From Oleiagrimonas sp035690885 (GTDB lineage Bacteria; Pseudomonadota; Gammaproteobacteria; Xanthomonadales; Rhodanobacteraceae): a stretch of 64,000 nt of DNA. Where the stretch lies: positions 25,461 through 89,460 of the forward strand of contig DASSKC010000060.1 in assembly GCA_035690885.1 (NCBI GenBank), read 5' to 3'. The translations under genes and the position numbers were made by a program. The notes below the pieces were generated by a model. That model made no database searches. It was not told where the DNA came from and saw only the letters and a list, made by a program, of their open reading frames with translations. This document shows positions 33,811 through 42,830 of the stretch, piece by piece; position 1 is the stretch's first letter, and each line of letters opens with the position of its first letter.

Positions 33811-34918
33811 GAGGTCTCCCGTCCATTTGCAGCATCAGGGCATCCATGGTGAATTTGGCCGCCCAGTTGGTGTAACGGTGCTTCATGTACTCGCTTCGGC
33901 GCGGGTGCGAGCCGGGGATGCCGCCACGCACGCCGTCGCGGGTTGTCGTCGGGTCCTGCACACGCAGGACGAAACCGGTGGCGCGCTCGGCCGCCAGTCG
34001 CCAACGGTCATCGCCGGTCTCGGCCGCCAGTCGTTGCCAGATGATGGCCATTTGCGCATTGCCGGTCATGCAGCTCCAGTGGCAGGCCGGTCGCCAGTCG
34101 GCGTCCAGTCTGCCCGGCAGGAAGCCGTCTTCGCGCTGGCAGTCGGCGACAGCTTTTGCCGTACGCATCGCCGCATCGATGAACTTGTCGTGGCGCATGA
34201 GCAGACCGACTTCCAGGATGCCGCGGGTGGCATAGGCAATGGTGTGGGTGAGCGGTCGGTCGTTGTCCTGCAGGTCGTTGTTGGCCAGCCAGCCATTGGC
34301 GTGCATTTGCGTGAGCGCCCATTGCACGTTGCGCATGGCGACGCCGACGTAGCGGGGCTTGTCCAGTGCGAGGCCGACTTCGGCCATGGCGAATGCGACA
34401 CGCGTGTTGTAGGTGTTGACGGCATACTTGGCAAACGGCGAGCCGAACCAGCGCCATGCGCCATCGGAGTCCTGCGCTTCGGCCAGCCAATCGGCCGCAC
34501 GCACCAGCGAGTCGCGAAAATGCACATCCTGCGTTTTGCGCCACGCTGCCAACCAGCCGAAAAGGACCTGCCCGGTATTGAAAATGGTCGGCTCCACCGA
34601 TTGCGCATCCAGGGTGCCGGCGCGCACGCCGCCGCCGGCGAGCTGGATGTCCGATTCCCACGCTGCCATGTACAAGGCCCGATCGCGGTATTCATCCTTT
34701 CCGGACAGCTCCGCGTAGCGGAAGAACGTCGGAATGATGTAGCCGGTGGTCTCCGGATAGGCGCCCGCCCAACGGCGTTTGGCGGCATCGTAATAGGCGC
34801 TGACGCCGCCACAGCCGGTGACATCCTGGGCTCGCGCCAGCCACTCGGCCGCGGCCACAAGTCCGCGCTCGGCATCCACTTCCTCGCGTCGCGGCAAAAA
34901 TTTGGCTACCACGTTCAT
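33803..34918 (-). CDS. Alpha/alpha-toroid protein of unknown function (prenyltransferase/lyase-like fold)
   Basis: A 371-residue soluble protein with repeated helix pairs carrying aromatic and Asp residues (GWLAAWRKTQD, LAEAQDSDGAWRWFG, CQREDGFLPG), typical of alpha/alpha-toroid enzymes such as glycoside hydrolases, polysaccharide lyases or terpene cyclases. No catalytic motif is unambiguous. The ATG at 34918 follows GGAGGAAA. It is coupled by an ATGA overlap to the ATP-grasp gene upstream, so these two likely act in one step of EPS modification. Confidence 0.7.
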   Translation of the reverse strand: MNVVAKFLPRREEVDAERGLVAAAEWLARAQDVTGCGGVSAYYDAAKRRWAGAYPETTGYIIPTFFRYAELSGKDEYRDRALYMAAWESDIQLAGGGVRAGTLDAQSVEPTIFNTGQVLFGWLAAWRKTQDVHFRDSLVRAADWLAEAQDSDGAWRWFGSPFAKYAVNTYNTRVAFAMAEVGLALDKPRYVGVAMRNVQWALTQMHANGWLANNDLQDNDRPLTHTIAYATRGILEVGLLMRHDKFIDAAMRTAKAVADCQREDGFLPGRLDADWRPACHWSCMTGNAQMAIIWQRLAAETGDDRWRLAAERATGFVLRVQDPTTTRDGVRGGIPGSHPRRSEYMKHRYTNWAAKFTMDALMLQMDGRPHA

Positions 34919-36120
34919 GATTTTCCTCCGTTTGCCTGCCACCCGCCCACGAGCCTGGACATGCGGGTGTCCAGAGCGCGACGGGCGCGCGTCAGGCTTT
35001 GAACCAGAAACGGCTGGGGGTCATGCCAGCGATACAACGCATCGACGACGCGATCACCGCGTGGATAGCCTTGCCCCGGTCGCTGGCCCTGCCGTGCCGC
35101 CGACTGCATGTCTTCGGAGCGGACCCGCCACACGCTCGCGTGCGCGTTGGCCGAGCTTGTCGGGGCGGGCAGGCCGAGCTCGGAGCACCAGGCCGCATGC
35201 GCGATGTTGACACCATTCAAGGTCGCGACTTCTTCCTGGTAGTCGGTGCGCCCGATCGTCGGTTCGATCATGCGCCATGCGCCAGTGTGCTGGTCACGCT
35301 TGTACTCCATGCTGGCCATGCCGATGACACCCGCCGCGCGAAAGAAGCGCGTGGTAAGTGCCGACAATTCCTCGTGCACTTCGGGAGCGGCGGTACAGCT
35401 TGCCGTGCCTCCGACCTGCGGTGGCCACGAACGGATCTTGCGCCCGCTGAAGGAGGCGACGGTTTCGCCGTGCGGGCCGCGATACTGCAGGCAGAAATGG
35501 ATCGCCGAGTCCGGCCCCTCGATCCATTCCTGCACCACGATGTCGGGCATCACGGCAAGCATGCGCTGTACCAGATCGGTCGCTTCACTGGCGCTGGCGA
35601 TGCGATACGCTTTGCGAAACTGCTGGTCATATTGCACACATCGTCGGCCGGGCTTGATGACCACCGGGTAATGCAGATCCTCCAGTCCGGCGAGATCCGC
35701 AGGCGTGCGAATGTGCCGCAGCGGCGAGACGGGACTGCCGAGCTTTTCGGCCATGCACTGAAACCGCTGTTTGTGCTGCAACGCATCGACCACGTCGACC
35801 GGCGGCAGACTGAAACGGTACAGCGACGACAAGCGCTTGCGATGATGCGATACGGTCGCGACGCTTGCCTCCTGGGTCAGGAACAGGACCGGGCGCAGAC
35901 CCGTGAATCGTGATACCCCGAGATGCACCAGTTCCTTGACCAGGTCATCACCATGCAGGGCGGATATCGGCAAGGGTCGGGCGGCTCGGGTGTGCATCTC
36001 CGGACGCCGCATGTCGGTGTCCAGCAACCACACCGGTACCTTTGCGCGGGGCAGGCTGCGAGCCACGCCCAGGCCGTTCACGCCGGCTCCAACCACAACG
36101 GCTGGTGTCTCGATATTCAT
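34915..36120 (-). CDS. ATP-grasp family ligase
   Basis: A 401-residue ATP-grasp protein: an N-terminal Rossmann-like domain (AVVVGAGVNGLGVARSL), then PVVIKPGRRC (ATP-binding lysine), VVQEWIEGPDSAIHF and, for metal and phosphate, MIEPTIGRTDYQ. Relatives join a carboxylate to an amine (D-aspartate ligase or carbamoyl-phosphate-like enzymes). Here it could attach an amino acid to a uronic or amino sugar of the EPS; that is inference from location. Stop codon overlaps the toroid protein gene. Confidence 0.82.
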   Translation of the reverse strand: MNIETPAVVVGAGVNGLGVARSLPRAKVPVWLLDTDMRRPEMHTRAARPLPISALHGDDLVKELVHLGVSRFTGLRPVLFLTQEASVATVSHHRKRLSSLYRFSLPPVDVVDALQHKQRFQCMAEKLGSPVSPLRHIRTPADLAGLEDLHYPVVIKPGRRCVQYDQQFRKAYRIASASEATDLVQRMLAVMPDIVVQEWIEGPDSAIHFCLQYRGPHGETVASFSGRKIRSWPPQVGGTASCTAAPEVHEELSALTTRFFRAAGVIGMASMEYKRDQHTGAWRMIEPTIGRTDYQEEVATLNGVNIAHAAWCSELGLPAPTSSANAHASVWRVRSEDMQSAARQGQRPGQGYPRGDRVVDALYRWHDPQPFLVQSLTRARRALDTRMSRLVGGWQANGGKS

Positions 36121-36123
36121 GTG

Positions 36124-37413
36124 TCATTCCCCCCTCGTGCACCGGCTGCGTTCAAGCACGCCGGCGTAAACCGTGCGATAACGTTCGACGCTCATGCGCC
36201 AGGTGCGCTCGCGCTCGACATGGGCGCGTGCGTTGCGGACCACGGCATCCCGCGCGGCGCCATCGCGCAGCAACTGGATCAGGCAGCGGGCCAGGGCATC
36301 GGACGATCCGGCCGTGAACAGGTGTCCGTTGTAGCCATCGCGGATCAGTTCGCGATGGCCGCCCACGTCCGAGGCTGCCACCAGTTTGCCCATGGCCATC
36401 GCCTCGAGCGGCTTCAGAGGCGTGACCAGTTCGGTCAGGCGTTGTGGCAGACGTGGATAGACCATGACATCCATGGCGCTGCAGTAACGGGCCACCTGGT
36501 CATGCGGTACACGCCCGGCAAAATGCACGAGGTGTTCGATTCCGAGCTGCCCGGCCAGTAACTTCAGGTTTGCCTCTTCGGGGCCGCCTCCGGCGAGCAG
36601 AAGTCGCACCCGGGGCAGGGCCTGTTGTATTTGCGGCATGGCGCGCAGCAGGATATCCAGACCTTCGTAGGCGTAGAACGAGCCGGCAAAACCGAGCGTC
36701 ATGCCCGGCGCAAGCGCATGCTTCCGGATCAGCGCGGCGTCGGGCGTCGCCGCAAAGGCGAATTGCGACGGGTCGACGGCATTGGGGATGACGGTGATCT
36801 TGTCGGTCGCGATACCGCGCGCGATCATGTCCTCGCGCAGGCCGTTGCAGATCGTGGTCACCGCGTCTGCGCGCTGCAATGCGCGCGTTTCCAACGCACG
36901 CGTCAAGCGGTAGCGAGGCCCCCACTGCAGCGCCGTGCCATGATCGACGGCGGCGTCTTCCCAGAACGCGCGAACTTCATACACGACCGGGATGCCTCGC
37001 GCCCGGCCCACGTTGAGTGCGGGCATGGCGTTCAACAACGGTGAATGTGCGTGCAGGATGTCGGGATGCACACGATCAACCACCTCGGCGAGCCGTGCCT
37101 GCAGTGTTTTCATCAGCGCGCGTTGCGCCAGCAGCGGCAGCGTCGCGATGCGTCCGCTGGCCGGCGGTGTGCGATGGAACGTCCAGTCGCCGATTCGCTC
37201 CTCGCGCGCAGCACCGCTGCCTTGTTTGGGTCCGGTCAGCTGAAAAGTCTCCCAGCCCAGCGCGCGCTGCTGGCCGAGGATGGACAGGGTGCGGAAGGTG
37301 TAGCCGCTGTGCAGCGGCAACGAATGGTCCAGGACATGCAATACGCGCAACGGATGGCCGACGGACAGTGCCGGCGGTTCCCGGGGCGGCAACGTGTCCA
37401 GCATCGCGTTCAT
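36124..37413 (-). CDS. Exosortase A-associated glycosyltransferase (Daro_2409-type)
   Basis: A 429-residue GT4-type enzyme: VLHVLDHSLPLHSGYTFRTL at the N-terminus is the hallmark of the family restricted to exosortase A systems, and the C-terminal domain has GFAGSFYAYEGLD and the EX7E-like TPLKPLEAMAMG. It should add one sugar of the EPS repeat in the cytoplasm. The ATG at 37413 has a GGAAAG site and overlaps the stop of the upstream glycosyltransferase by four bases. Confidence 0.92.
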   Translation of the reverse strand: MNAMLDTLPPREPPALSVGHPLRVLHVLDHSLPLHSGYTFRTLSILGQQRALGWETFQLTGPKQGSGAAREERIGDWTFHRTPPASGRIATLPLLAQRALMKTLQARLAEVVDRVHPDILHAHSPLLNAMPALNVGRARGIPVVYEVRAFWEDAAVDHGTALQWGPRYRLTRALETRALQRADAVTTICNGLREDMIARGIATDKITVIPNAVDPSQFAFAATPDAALIRKHALAPGMTLGFAGSFYAYEGLDILLRAMPQIQQALPRVRLLLAGGGPEEANLKLLAGQLGIEHLVHFAGRVPHDQVARYCSAMDVMVYPRLPQRLTELVTPLKPLEAMAMGKLVAASDVGGHRELIRDGYNGHLFTAGSSDALARCLIQLLRDGAARDAVVRNARAHVERERTWRMSVERYRTVYAGVLERSRCTRGE

Positions 37414-38720
37414 GATTGTGCTTTCCGTTGCCCGGTATCCGCGCAGGCGTCCATCACGCGGGCATACAGGGCGCATTGTTGATTGATCACCGAAGCCCAT
37501 CCGAGTTTCTCGCCGTGCTTTCGCGTGGCCGCCCGGGATGGCGCACGTTCAAGCAGTCGCTGCCACGCCGAGGCAATGGCTTCCACGCTGCGCAGAGTGG
37601 CGACTTCTCCGGATTCAGGGGTGTCCAGCAACTCCTCGACACCGTCATAAGGCGCTGCCACCACCGGCGTGCCGCAGGCCAGCGACTCAAGCACCACGTT
37701 CGGCATGCCTTCGCTGGCGGATGCGTGTATGAGTGCATCCGCGGCGTTGTAGTAACGGCACAACTCGTCGTGACGAACGGGACCGAGAAAGCGCACGCGT
37801 GCGCTGAGTCCGAGTCGCTCCACCAGGTCGTGAAGACGACGCTCGTTGGGTCCGTCACCGGCGATAAGCAGCGTTGTATCCGGCACCCGCGCCAGGGCTT
37901 CCACGGCAATGTAAACGCCCTTGCGTTCGACCAGATGCCCCACCGTCAACCATACGGGACCGGAAAGACGCAGTTCGCGGCGGATGTGGTTGCGGTCACG
38001 TGGGGCGAAGCGATCCAGATCGACACCGTTGCGCAGCACGGTGATCTTGTCCGGGTCCACGTCCAGCGCCGCGAGCTTGCTCTTGAGCATCCTCGACACC
38101 GTGATGATGGCGTCGGCGTTTTGCGCCGCCGATTGGATCTGCTCGCGCGGGCGGCGATAGTTCGGCAGGTCATTCACGTCGGAGCCGCGCGCGCTGATCA
38201 CGACAGGCTTGCCCATGACCTGCGCAAGCCTGGCCGCGGTGGCGCCATCGGGGTAGAAGTAGTGCGCATCGACCAGGTCGAAGTCGTGCATGCATGTCAG
38301 GTGCTTGCGCAACAACGGCAGCATGGCGCGACACATCAGTTTTGCCGCCACGTTCATGCCCACCTTGGGGATGACCGGGTAGCGCGGATGCACGATTTCA
38401 ATGCCGTAACGCACCTCGCGAGCGGGTACGCGTGCAAATACCGAGTAGCGGCCAAAACACGGGTTGCGTGAAGGAAACCACGGTACCGGTGCGACCACGG
38501 TCGCCGTGACCCGGCCGCTGTCAACCAGATGACGCAGACGTTCCTCGACGAACACGCCGTGGCGTGGCTGCGCGGTATTCGGATACAGGCTGGTGAAAAC
38601 CAGCAGGCGGATGTTGCCCTTGCCACGGGCCCCGGCGACGTCATGTGGCACGAGGGTGGGTTCTTCGACCTGACTCACGCCGGTATCGAGCGTCTTGTGT
38701 TGCAAAGGAGATGTGTTCAT
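37410..38720 (-). CDS. Glycosyltransferase family 4 protein
   Basis: A 436-residue GT4 enzyme with RHGVFVEERL near the N-terminus and, in the nucleotide-sugar domain, LTVGHLVERKGV, LLIAGDGPNE and the EX7E motif SEGMPNVVLESLACGTPVV. The donor sugar is not readable. It lies between a sulfotransferase and the Daro_2409-type glycosyltransferase, all coupled by ATGA overlaps. Confidence 0.88.
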   Translation of the reverse strand: MNTSPLQHKTLDTGVSQVEEPTLVPHDVAGARGKGNIRLLVFTSLYPNTAQPRHGVFVEERLRHLVDSGRVTATVVAPVPWFPSRNPCFGRYSVFARVPAREVRYGIEIVHPRYPVIPKVGMNVAAKLMCRAMLPLLRKHLTCMHDFDLVDAHYFYPDGATAARLAQVMGKPVVISARGSDVNDLPNYRRPREQIQSAAQNADAIITVSRMLKSKLAALDVDPDKITVLRNGVDLDRFAPRDRNHIRRELRLSGPVWLTVGHLVERKGVYIAVEALARVPDTTLLIAGDGPNERRLHDLVERLGLSARVRFLGPVRHDELCRYYNAADALIHASASEGMPNVVLESLACGTPVVAAPYDGVEELLDTPESGEVATLRSVEAIASAWQRLLERAPSRAATRKHGEKLGWASVINQQCALYARVMDACADTGQRKAQS

Positions 38721-39733
38721 CCTGTGACCTCCGGTAGGGGCGACCGTGCCGGCATCTGCTCGCTGTACAGGCGATGCAGGCGACTGCCCCGAAAAATTCG
38801 CATGATGCGTTCGATGACCTCGGGTGCCAGTTCCGAGCGCCAGCGTTCCGCAGCCACGTGCGGTTGCTTGTACACGCTGTAGTAGTCGGTTTCGCGCGTC
38901 GCATCACCGACACGAGTGCTGGCCTGGACGAACGCGTCGACCTGCGCCGACCATTCGAGCCCGACGAATGCGAGCAGTCGCCATGTCATGGTCAGCGGAT
39001 CGGCGCAGATGTCTTCGTAACGCAGCGTCAATACGCGCTCGCAGTCGGCCACGTCGGCGAGGACTTTCTCCTGGGTCAGCACCCATCGCCAGGCCAGTCG
39101 TTCTTCCGGCGTGAGCGACTTGAGATCGTCGATCCCGATTCCCCGGGCCTTGCCGCTCGACGTGGCCAGCAATGCCTCGAGCATCCACAAGTCATCGGCA
39201 CTCGGCTTGGAATCACTGAATCGTCTCGCTGCCTCGCCACGCAGCACCGACGCCACGTAACCGCAGGGGTGACGCATCAGGAAAATGGCTCGCGCCTCGG
39301 GCAGTGCCTGCATGCATACGCCAAGCCGTCCCGGTGATTCAATGGACTTCCATACAACGCGCGCGTTCGCACCGCCGGCTGCCGTCGGCCGATAGGGGCA
39401 GGGGCAATGTGGTTTGACGCGGCTTGCTGCCTTGGCCGCGGCCACGCTGAGCCGATACATGCCGAGTGCGGCACCACTGTGGTAACGCTTGGGAAACAAC
39501 GGCTGCTTGCCCACCACCTTGGGTGCACGCTTGTACGGCAGGGCGGCAACGAACCGTTGGAGTTCGTCGCGGTAGTCCGCTGCAGACTGAACCTCGGGGT
39601 ACAGCGGCAGGCTCAGACGCTGCACGCTGTCCGGTTCGTGGCGATAAAGCGTGTCCGGGTGACTGTCGATGAGCTTGCCGACCCAGGTGGTGCCCGAGCG
39701 CGGCATGCCGAACATGAGGATGCAGCCGTTCAT
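38717..39733 (-). CDS. PAPS-dependent sulfotransferase family protein (2)
   Basis: A 338-residue sulfotransferase: LMFGMPRSGTTW (residues 6-17) is the PAPS 5'-phosphosulfate loop and AIFLMRHPCGYVAS the 3'-phosphate motif. A YEDICADP segment supports the fold. The ATG at 39733 overlaps the end of the amidotransferase gene. Two sulfotransferases in one EPS operon suggest a sulfated product, but no PAPS-making genes lie in the window; sulfate activation must come from the cysteine pathway elsewhere. Confidence 0.87.
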   Translation of the reverse strand: MNGCILMFGMPRSGTTWVGKLIDSHPDTLYRHEPDSVQRLSLPLYPEVQSAADYRDELQRFVAALPYKRAPKVVGKQPLFPKRYHSGAALGMYRLSVAAAKAASRVKPHCPCPYRPTAAGGANARVVWKSIESPGRLGVCMQALPEARAIFLMRHPCGYVASVLRGEAARRFSDSKPSADDLWMLEALLATSSGKARGIGIDDLKSLTPEERLAWRWVLTQEKVLADVADCERVLTLRYEDICADPLTMTWRLLAFVGLEWSAQVDAFVQASTRVGDATRETDYYSVYKQPHVAAERWRSELAPEVIERIMRIFRGSRLHRLYSEQMPARSPLPEVTG

Positions 39734-41673
39734 GACGTCACGTCCATGGCGACCGCGGCACCCGACTGTTCGGCATTCGCGGGGTGCTGCATGTGGTCGA
39801 GAAACGCGTCCAGCATCAACAACTTCCACAGCGTGGCACTGTGATCGTGTCGCCCCGTCGCATGTTGGTGCAGCAATCGTTGCAGTGCTTTCGGCTCGAA
39901 GTATCCGCAGCTGGCGACGGCGCCACTGCGCAAGGCGACTTGCGCACGCGAGGCAAGCGGGTCGCGCAACCAGGCGGCCAGCGGGACGCTGAAACCCATC
40001 TTGGGGCGATACAGAATGTCATGCGGCAGATCGGGCTCGAGCATCTTCTTGAAGACGTACTTGCCGCAGCCGTCCTTGAGCTTCAATCCGGGTGGCAGTG
40101 ATGAGGCCCATGCGACCAGTGGGTGATCCAGCAACGGCACGCGGACTTCGAGGCTGTGTGCCATGCTGGCGCGGTCGACCTTGGTCAGGATGTCGCCCGG
40201 AAGCCAGGTCTTGAAGTCCAGATACTGTGCCAACAGCAACGGTTGCTTCGTGGGTGCGCGTTCGGCATGGGTCCGGAACACCGACAATGCGCTGTACCCG
40301 TCCAGCTCGCTCTTGAACGTCTTGCTGTACAACTGCGTGCGCAATGTTTCCGGCGTGGTGCTGACGCTGTGGTAATAGGCTTCGACGTCATCGCGGGCGA
40401 GCGCTTGCAGCGTGGTTTTCGCGCGCAGTGGTCGCGGTGCCCAGTCGGCTTTCGGGTACAGACGGCCAAGCACGCCAAACAGCGGTTTGCGCACGCTCAC
40501 GGGCAGGCGGGCGCGCATCGCGCTTTCCAGCGCATGCATGCGGTGACGGCGGTAACCGGCGAAGTTCTCGTCGCCACCGTCGCCGGAGAGCGCCACCGTC
40601 ACATGGCGGCGCGCCAGTTGACACACGCGGTAGGTGGGCAGTGCCGATGAGTCGGCGAACGGTTCGTCGTAGACCCCGGCCAGCCTGTCGATCAGACCAT
40701 GGTCATCGGCGCGCACGCGCTCCTCGAAGTGCCGCGTGTGCAGGTGCCGCGCCACTTTGCTGGCGTGGGGCGTTTCATCGAATCGCGCATGATCGAAACC
40801 GATGGCGCAGGTATTGACTGCTTGCGGCGTCGCCCTCGTCATGCTGGCCACGACCGCGCTGGAATCCACGCCGCCGGACAAAAATGCACCGAGCGGCACG
40901 TCGGTCATCATCTGGCTGCTTACCGCTTCGTCCAGCAATTCGCGCAGGCGCGGAAGCGCCGTATCCAGGTGCATGTCGGCATCGACAGTGAACGGCACAT
41001 CCCAGTATTGCCGCGCAACCGGCGCGGGCTCGCCGGCTTGCCAGCTGAGCTGGTGGCCGGGAGGCAATTTGCGGATTCCGCGATAAATGCACTTCGGGTC
41101 CGGTACATAGCCGAGCGCCATGTAGTCTTCCAGGGACTGCGGATCAAGCTGGCGTTCCACGTCGGGATGGGCCAGCAGCCCTTTCAGTTCCGAGGCGAAC
41201 ACCAGGTCATTCCCGCCGGTGAAGCCGTAGTAAAGCGGTTTGATGCCGATGGGATCGCGCACGAGATGGACGCGCGCGGCACGCGTGTCCCACACAGCGA
41301 ACGCAAACATGCCGCGCAGCCGCGTCACGCACGCCTCGCCCCAGTGCTGCCATGCGCGCAAGAGCACTTCGGTATCCGAGTGGCTGCCGAATGTGAAGCC
41401 GTGTGTTTCCAGTTCGTCCTTGAGCGTCTGGAAGTTGTACAGCTCGCCGTTGTAGACCAGCGCCAGGCCGGCATCTTCGTCCACCATGGGCTGATGACCA
41501 TGGCCGAGGTCGATGATGGCAAGACGTCGATGCGCGAGCCCGACGCCTGCGGCCCGATACAAGCCGCCCTCATCGGGGCCCCGATGATGTTGTACCTCGC
41601 GCATGGCGAGCAGGATCTTTTCGCTCACCGTGTCTTCGGCGCGCGACAGCACGATGCCGGCCAGTCCGCACAT
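39730..41673 (-). CDS. Exosortase A-associated amidotransferase (asparagine-synthase-like)
   Basis: A 647-residue class II glutamine amidotransferase: Cys2 of MCGLAG is the nucleophile, followed by the RGPDEGG and NGELYN glutaminase motifs and the synthetase domain with SGGVDSS (AMP-forming) and GDGGDENFAGYRR. This subgroup (amidotransferase 1) accompanies XrtA and probably amidates a sugar carboxyl, for instance a uronic acid, rather than making asparagine. That fits the dehydrogenase and epimerase at 12970-15273. Confidence 0.93.
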   Translation of the reverse strand: MCGLAGIVLSRAEDTVSEKILLAMREVQHHRGPDEGGLYRAAGVGLAHRRLAIIDLGHGHQPMVDEDAGLALVYNGELYNFQTLKDELETHGFTFGSHSDTEVLLRAWQHWGEACVTRLRGMFAFAVWDTRAARVHLVRDPIGIKPLYYGFTGGNDLVFASELKGLLAHPDVERQLDPQSLEDYMALGYVPDPKCIYRGIRKLPPGHQLSWQAGEPAPVARQYWDVPFTVDADMHLDTALPRLRELLDEAVSSQMMTDVPLGAFLSGGVDSSAVVASMTRATPQAVNTCAIGFDHARFDETPHASKVARHLHTRHFEERVRADDHGLIDRLAGVYDEPFADSSALPTYRVCQLARRHVTVALSGDGGDENFAGYRRHRMHALESAMRARLPVSVRKPLFGVLGRLYPKADWAPRPLRAKTTLQALARDDVEAYYHSVSTTPETLRTQLYSKTFKSELDGYSALSVFRTHAERAPTKQPLLLAQYLDFKTWLPGDILTKVDRASMAHSLEVRVPLLDHPLVAWASSLPPGLKLKDGCGKYVFKKMLEPDLPHDILYRPKMGFSVPLAAWLRDPLASRAQVALRSGAVASCGYFEPKALQRLLHQHATGRHDHSATLWKLLMLDAFLDHMQHPANAEQSGAAVAMDVTS

Positions 41674-41675
41674 GG

Positions 41676-42830
41676 TCAGTGCACCTCTGCTTCGGCTTGT
41701 CGACCGAGCAGCTGCTCGTACAGCGCGGCATAGGCCGACAACATGTTAGGCAAGCCGAACCGGCGCTGGACGTGTACGTGCGCGGCATGGCCATGGCGAA
41801 GGCGCAGTGTCGGATCGTGGATATACCGCTCCAGTGCAGCGGCCAGCGCAGACGGGTCCGATGGCGCCACCAGCAGGCCGGTTTGTCCGCAAACCACGAC
41901 TTCGCCCACGCCGCCGACATCGGTGGCCACGACCGGCAGACCTGCCGCCATGGCCTCGAGGATCGTGAGGGGTATGCCTTCGGCGCGCGAAGACAGTGCG
42001 AAGATGTCGCATTCGGGCAACAGGTCGGCGACGTCCGCGCGATTGCCCAACAGGTGCACCCGGTCGCCGATGTCCGCGATCAGTTGTTCGAGGCGCTGGC
42101 GTTCGCGACCTTCGCCGATGATGGCAAGGTGCAGGTGCGCACGTTGCGCGGGATCGTTCTGGCAAAGAATCTTGAACGCCGTGATCAGGCTGGCTTGATC
42201 CTTGACCGCGTCGAGTCGCCCGACGTTGCAGATCAGCAATGTGCCGGGCGGTGCCAGTGTGCCCAGCAACGGGCGCTCCTGGCGTGCAGTGGCTGCGGGA
42301 CGATAACGCGCCGTGTCGATGCCGTTGGGAATGCACGCGATTTTTTCCGGTGCAATGCCCATGCGTTCGCGCAACCAGGTCGCGAGATCGTCCGAAACGG
42401 CAACAAAGCATGCAATGAAGGGCGCCATCCAGCGCCGCAACCAGCGGTATTTGCGACTGCTGCCATCCGGGTCGGCGGCATCGCGCCCGTGTTCGGCATG
42501 CACGACCGTGCGCACACCCGCCAGCCTTGCCACCGGGGCCGCGTCCAGCGTGCCGTAGTTGTAGGTTGCGACCAGGTCCGGTCGCAGCCCGCGCAGGGCT
42601 TTCCACAGCCGTACGTAGCAATGCCAGTCCTTGCCCGGCCGCTTGTGCAGTGACAGACACGGCACGTCGGCATCGCGGATCTGCTCGCGCATGGCACCGA
42701 AACCGGCCAGACAGACCACGGCGTGCCGATAGCGCTCGTCCGTGCCATTGATGATCGAAACGACAATCCGCTCCATACCGCCGGTATCGAGGCGGTACAG
42801 CACGTGCACGATCAACGGTCGCGAGTTCAT
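41676..42830 (-). CDS. TIGR03088-type XrtA glycosyltransferase
   Basis: A 384-residue GT4 enzyme: IVHVLYRLDTGGMERI at the start, VHAEHGRD in the acceptor domain, and NVGRLDAVKDQ and the EX7E region AEGIPLTILEAMAAGLPVV in the donor domain. This is the second of the two sugar transferases typical of exosortase A loci. The ATG at 42830 has GGAGG and overlaps the xrtA stop codon by four bases. Confidence 0.92.
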   Translation of the reverse strand: MNSRPLIVHVLYRLDTGGMERIVVSIINGTDERYRHAVVCLAGFGAMREQIRDADVPCLSLHKRPGKDWHCYVRLWKALRGLRPDLVATYNYGTLDAAPVARLAGVRTVVHAEHGRDAADPDGSSRKYRWLRRWMAPFIACFVAVSDDLATWLRERMGIAPEKIACIPNGIDTARYRPAATARQERPLLGTLAPPGTLLICNVGRLDAVKDQASLITAFKILCQNDPAQRAHLHLAIIGEGRERQRLEQLIADIGDRVHLLGNRADVADLLPECDIFALSSRAEGIPLTILEAMAAGLPVVATDVGGVGEVVVCGQTGLLVAPSDPSALAAALERYIHDPTLRLRHGHAAHVHVQRRFGLPNMLSAYAALYEQLLGRQAEAEVH

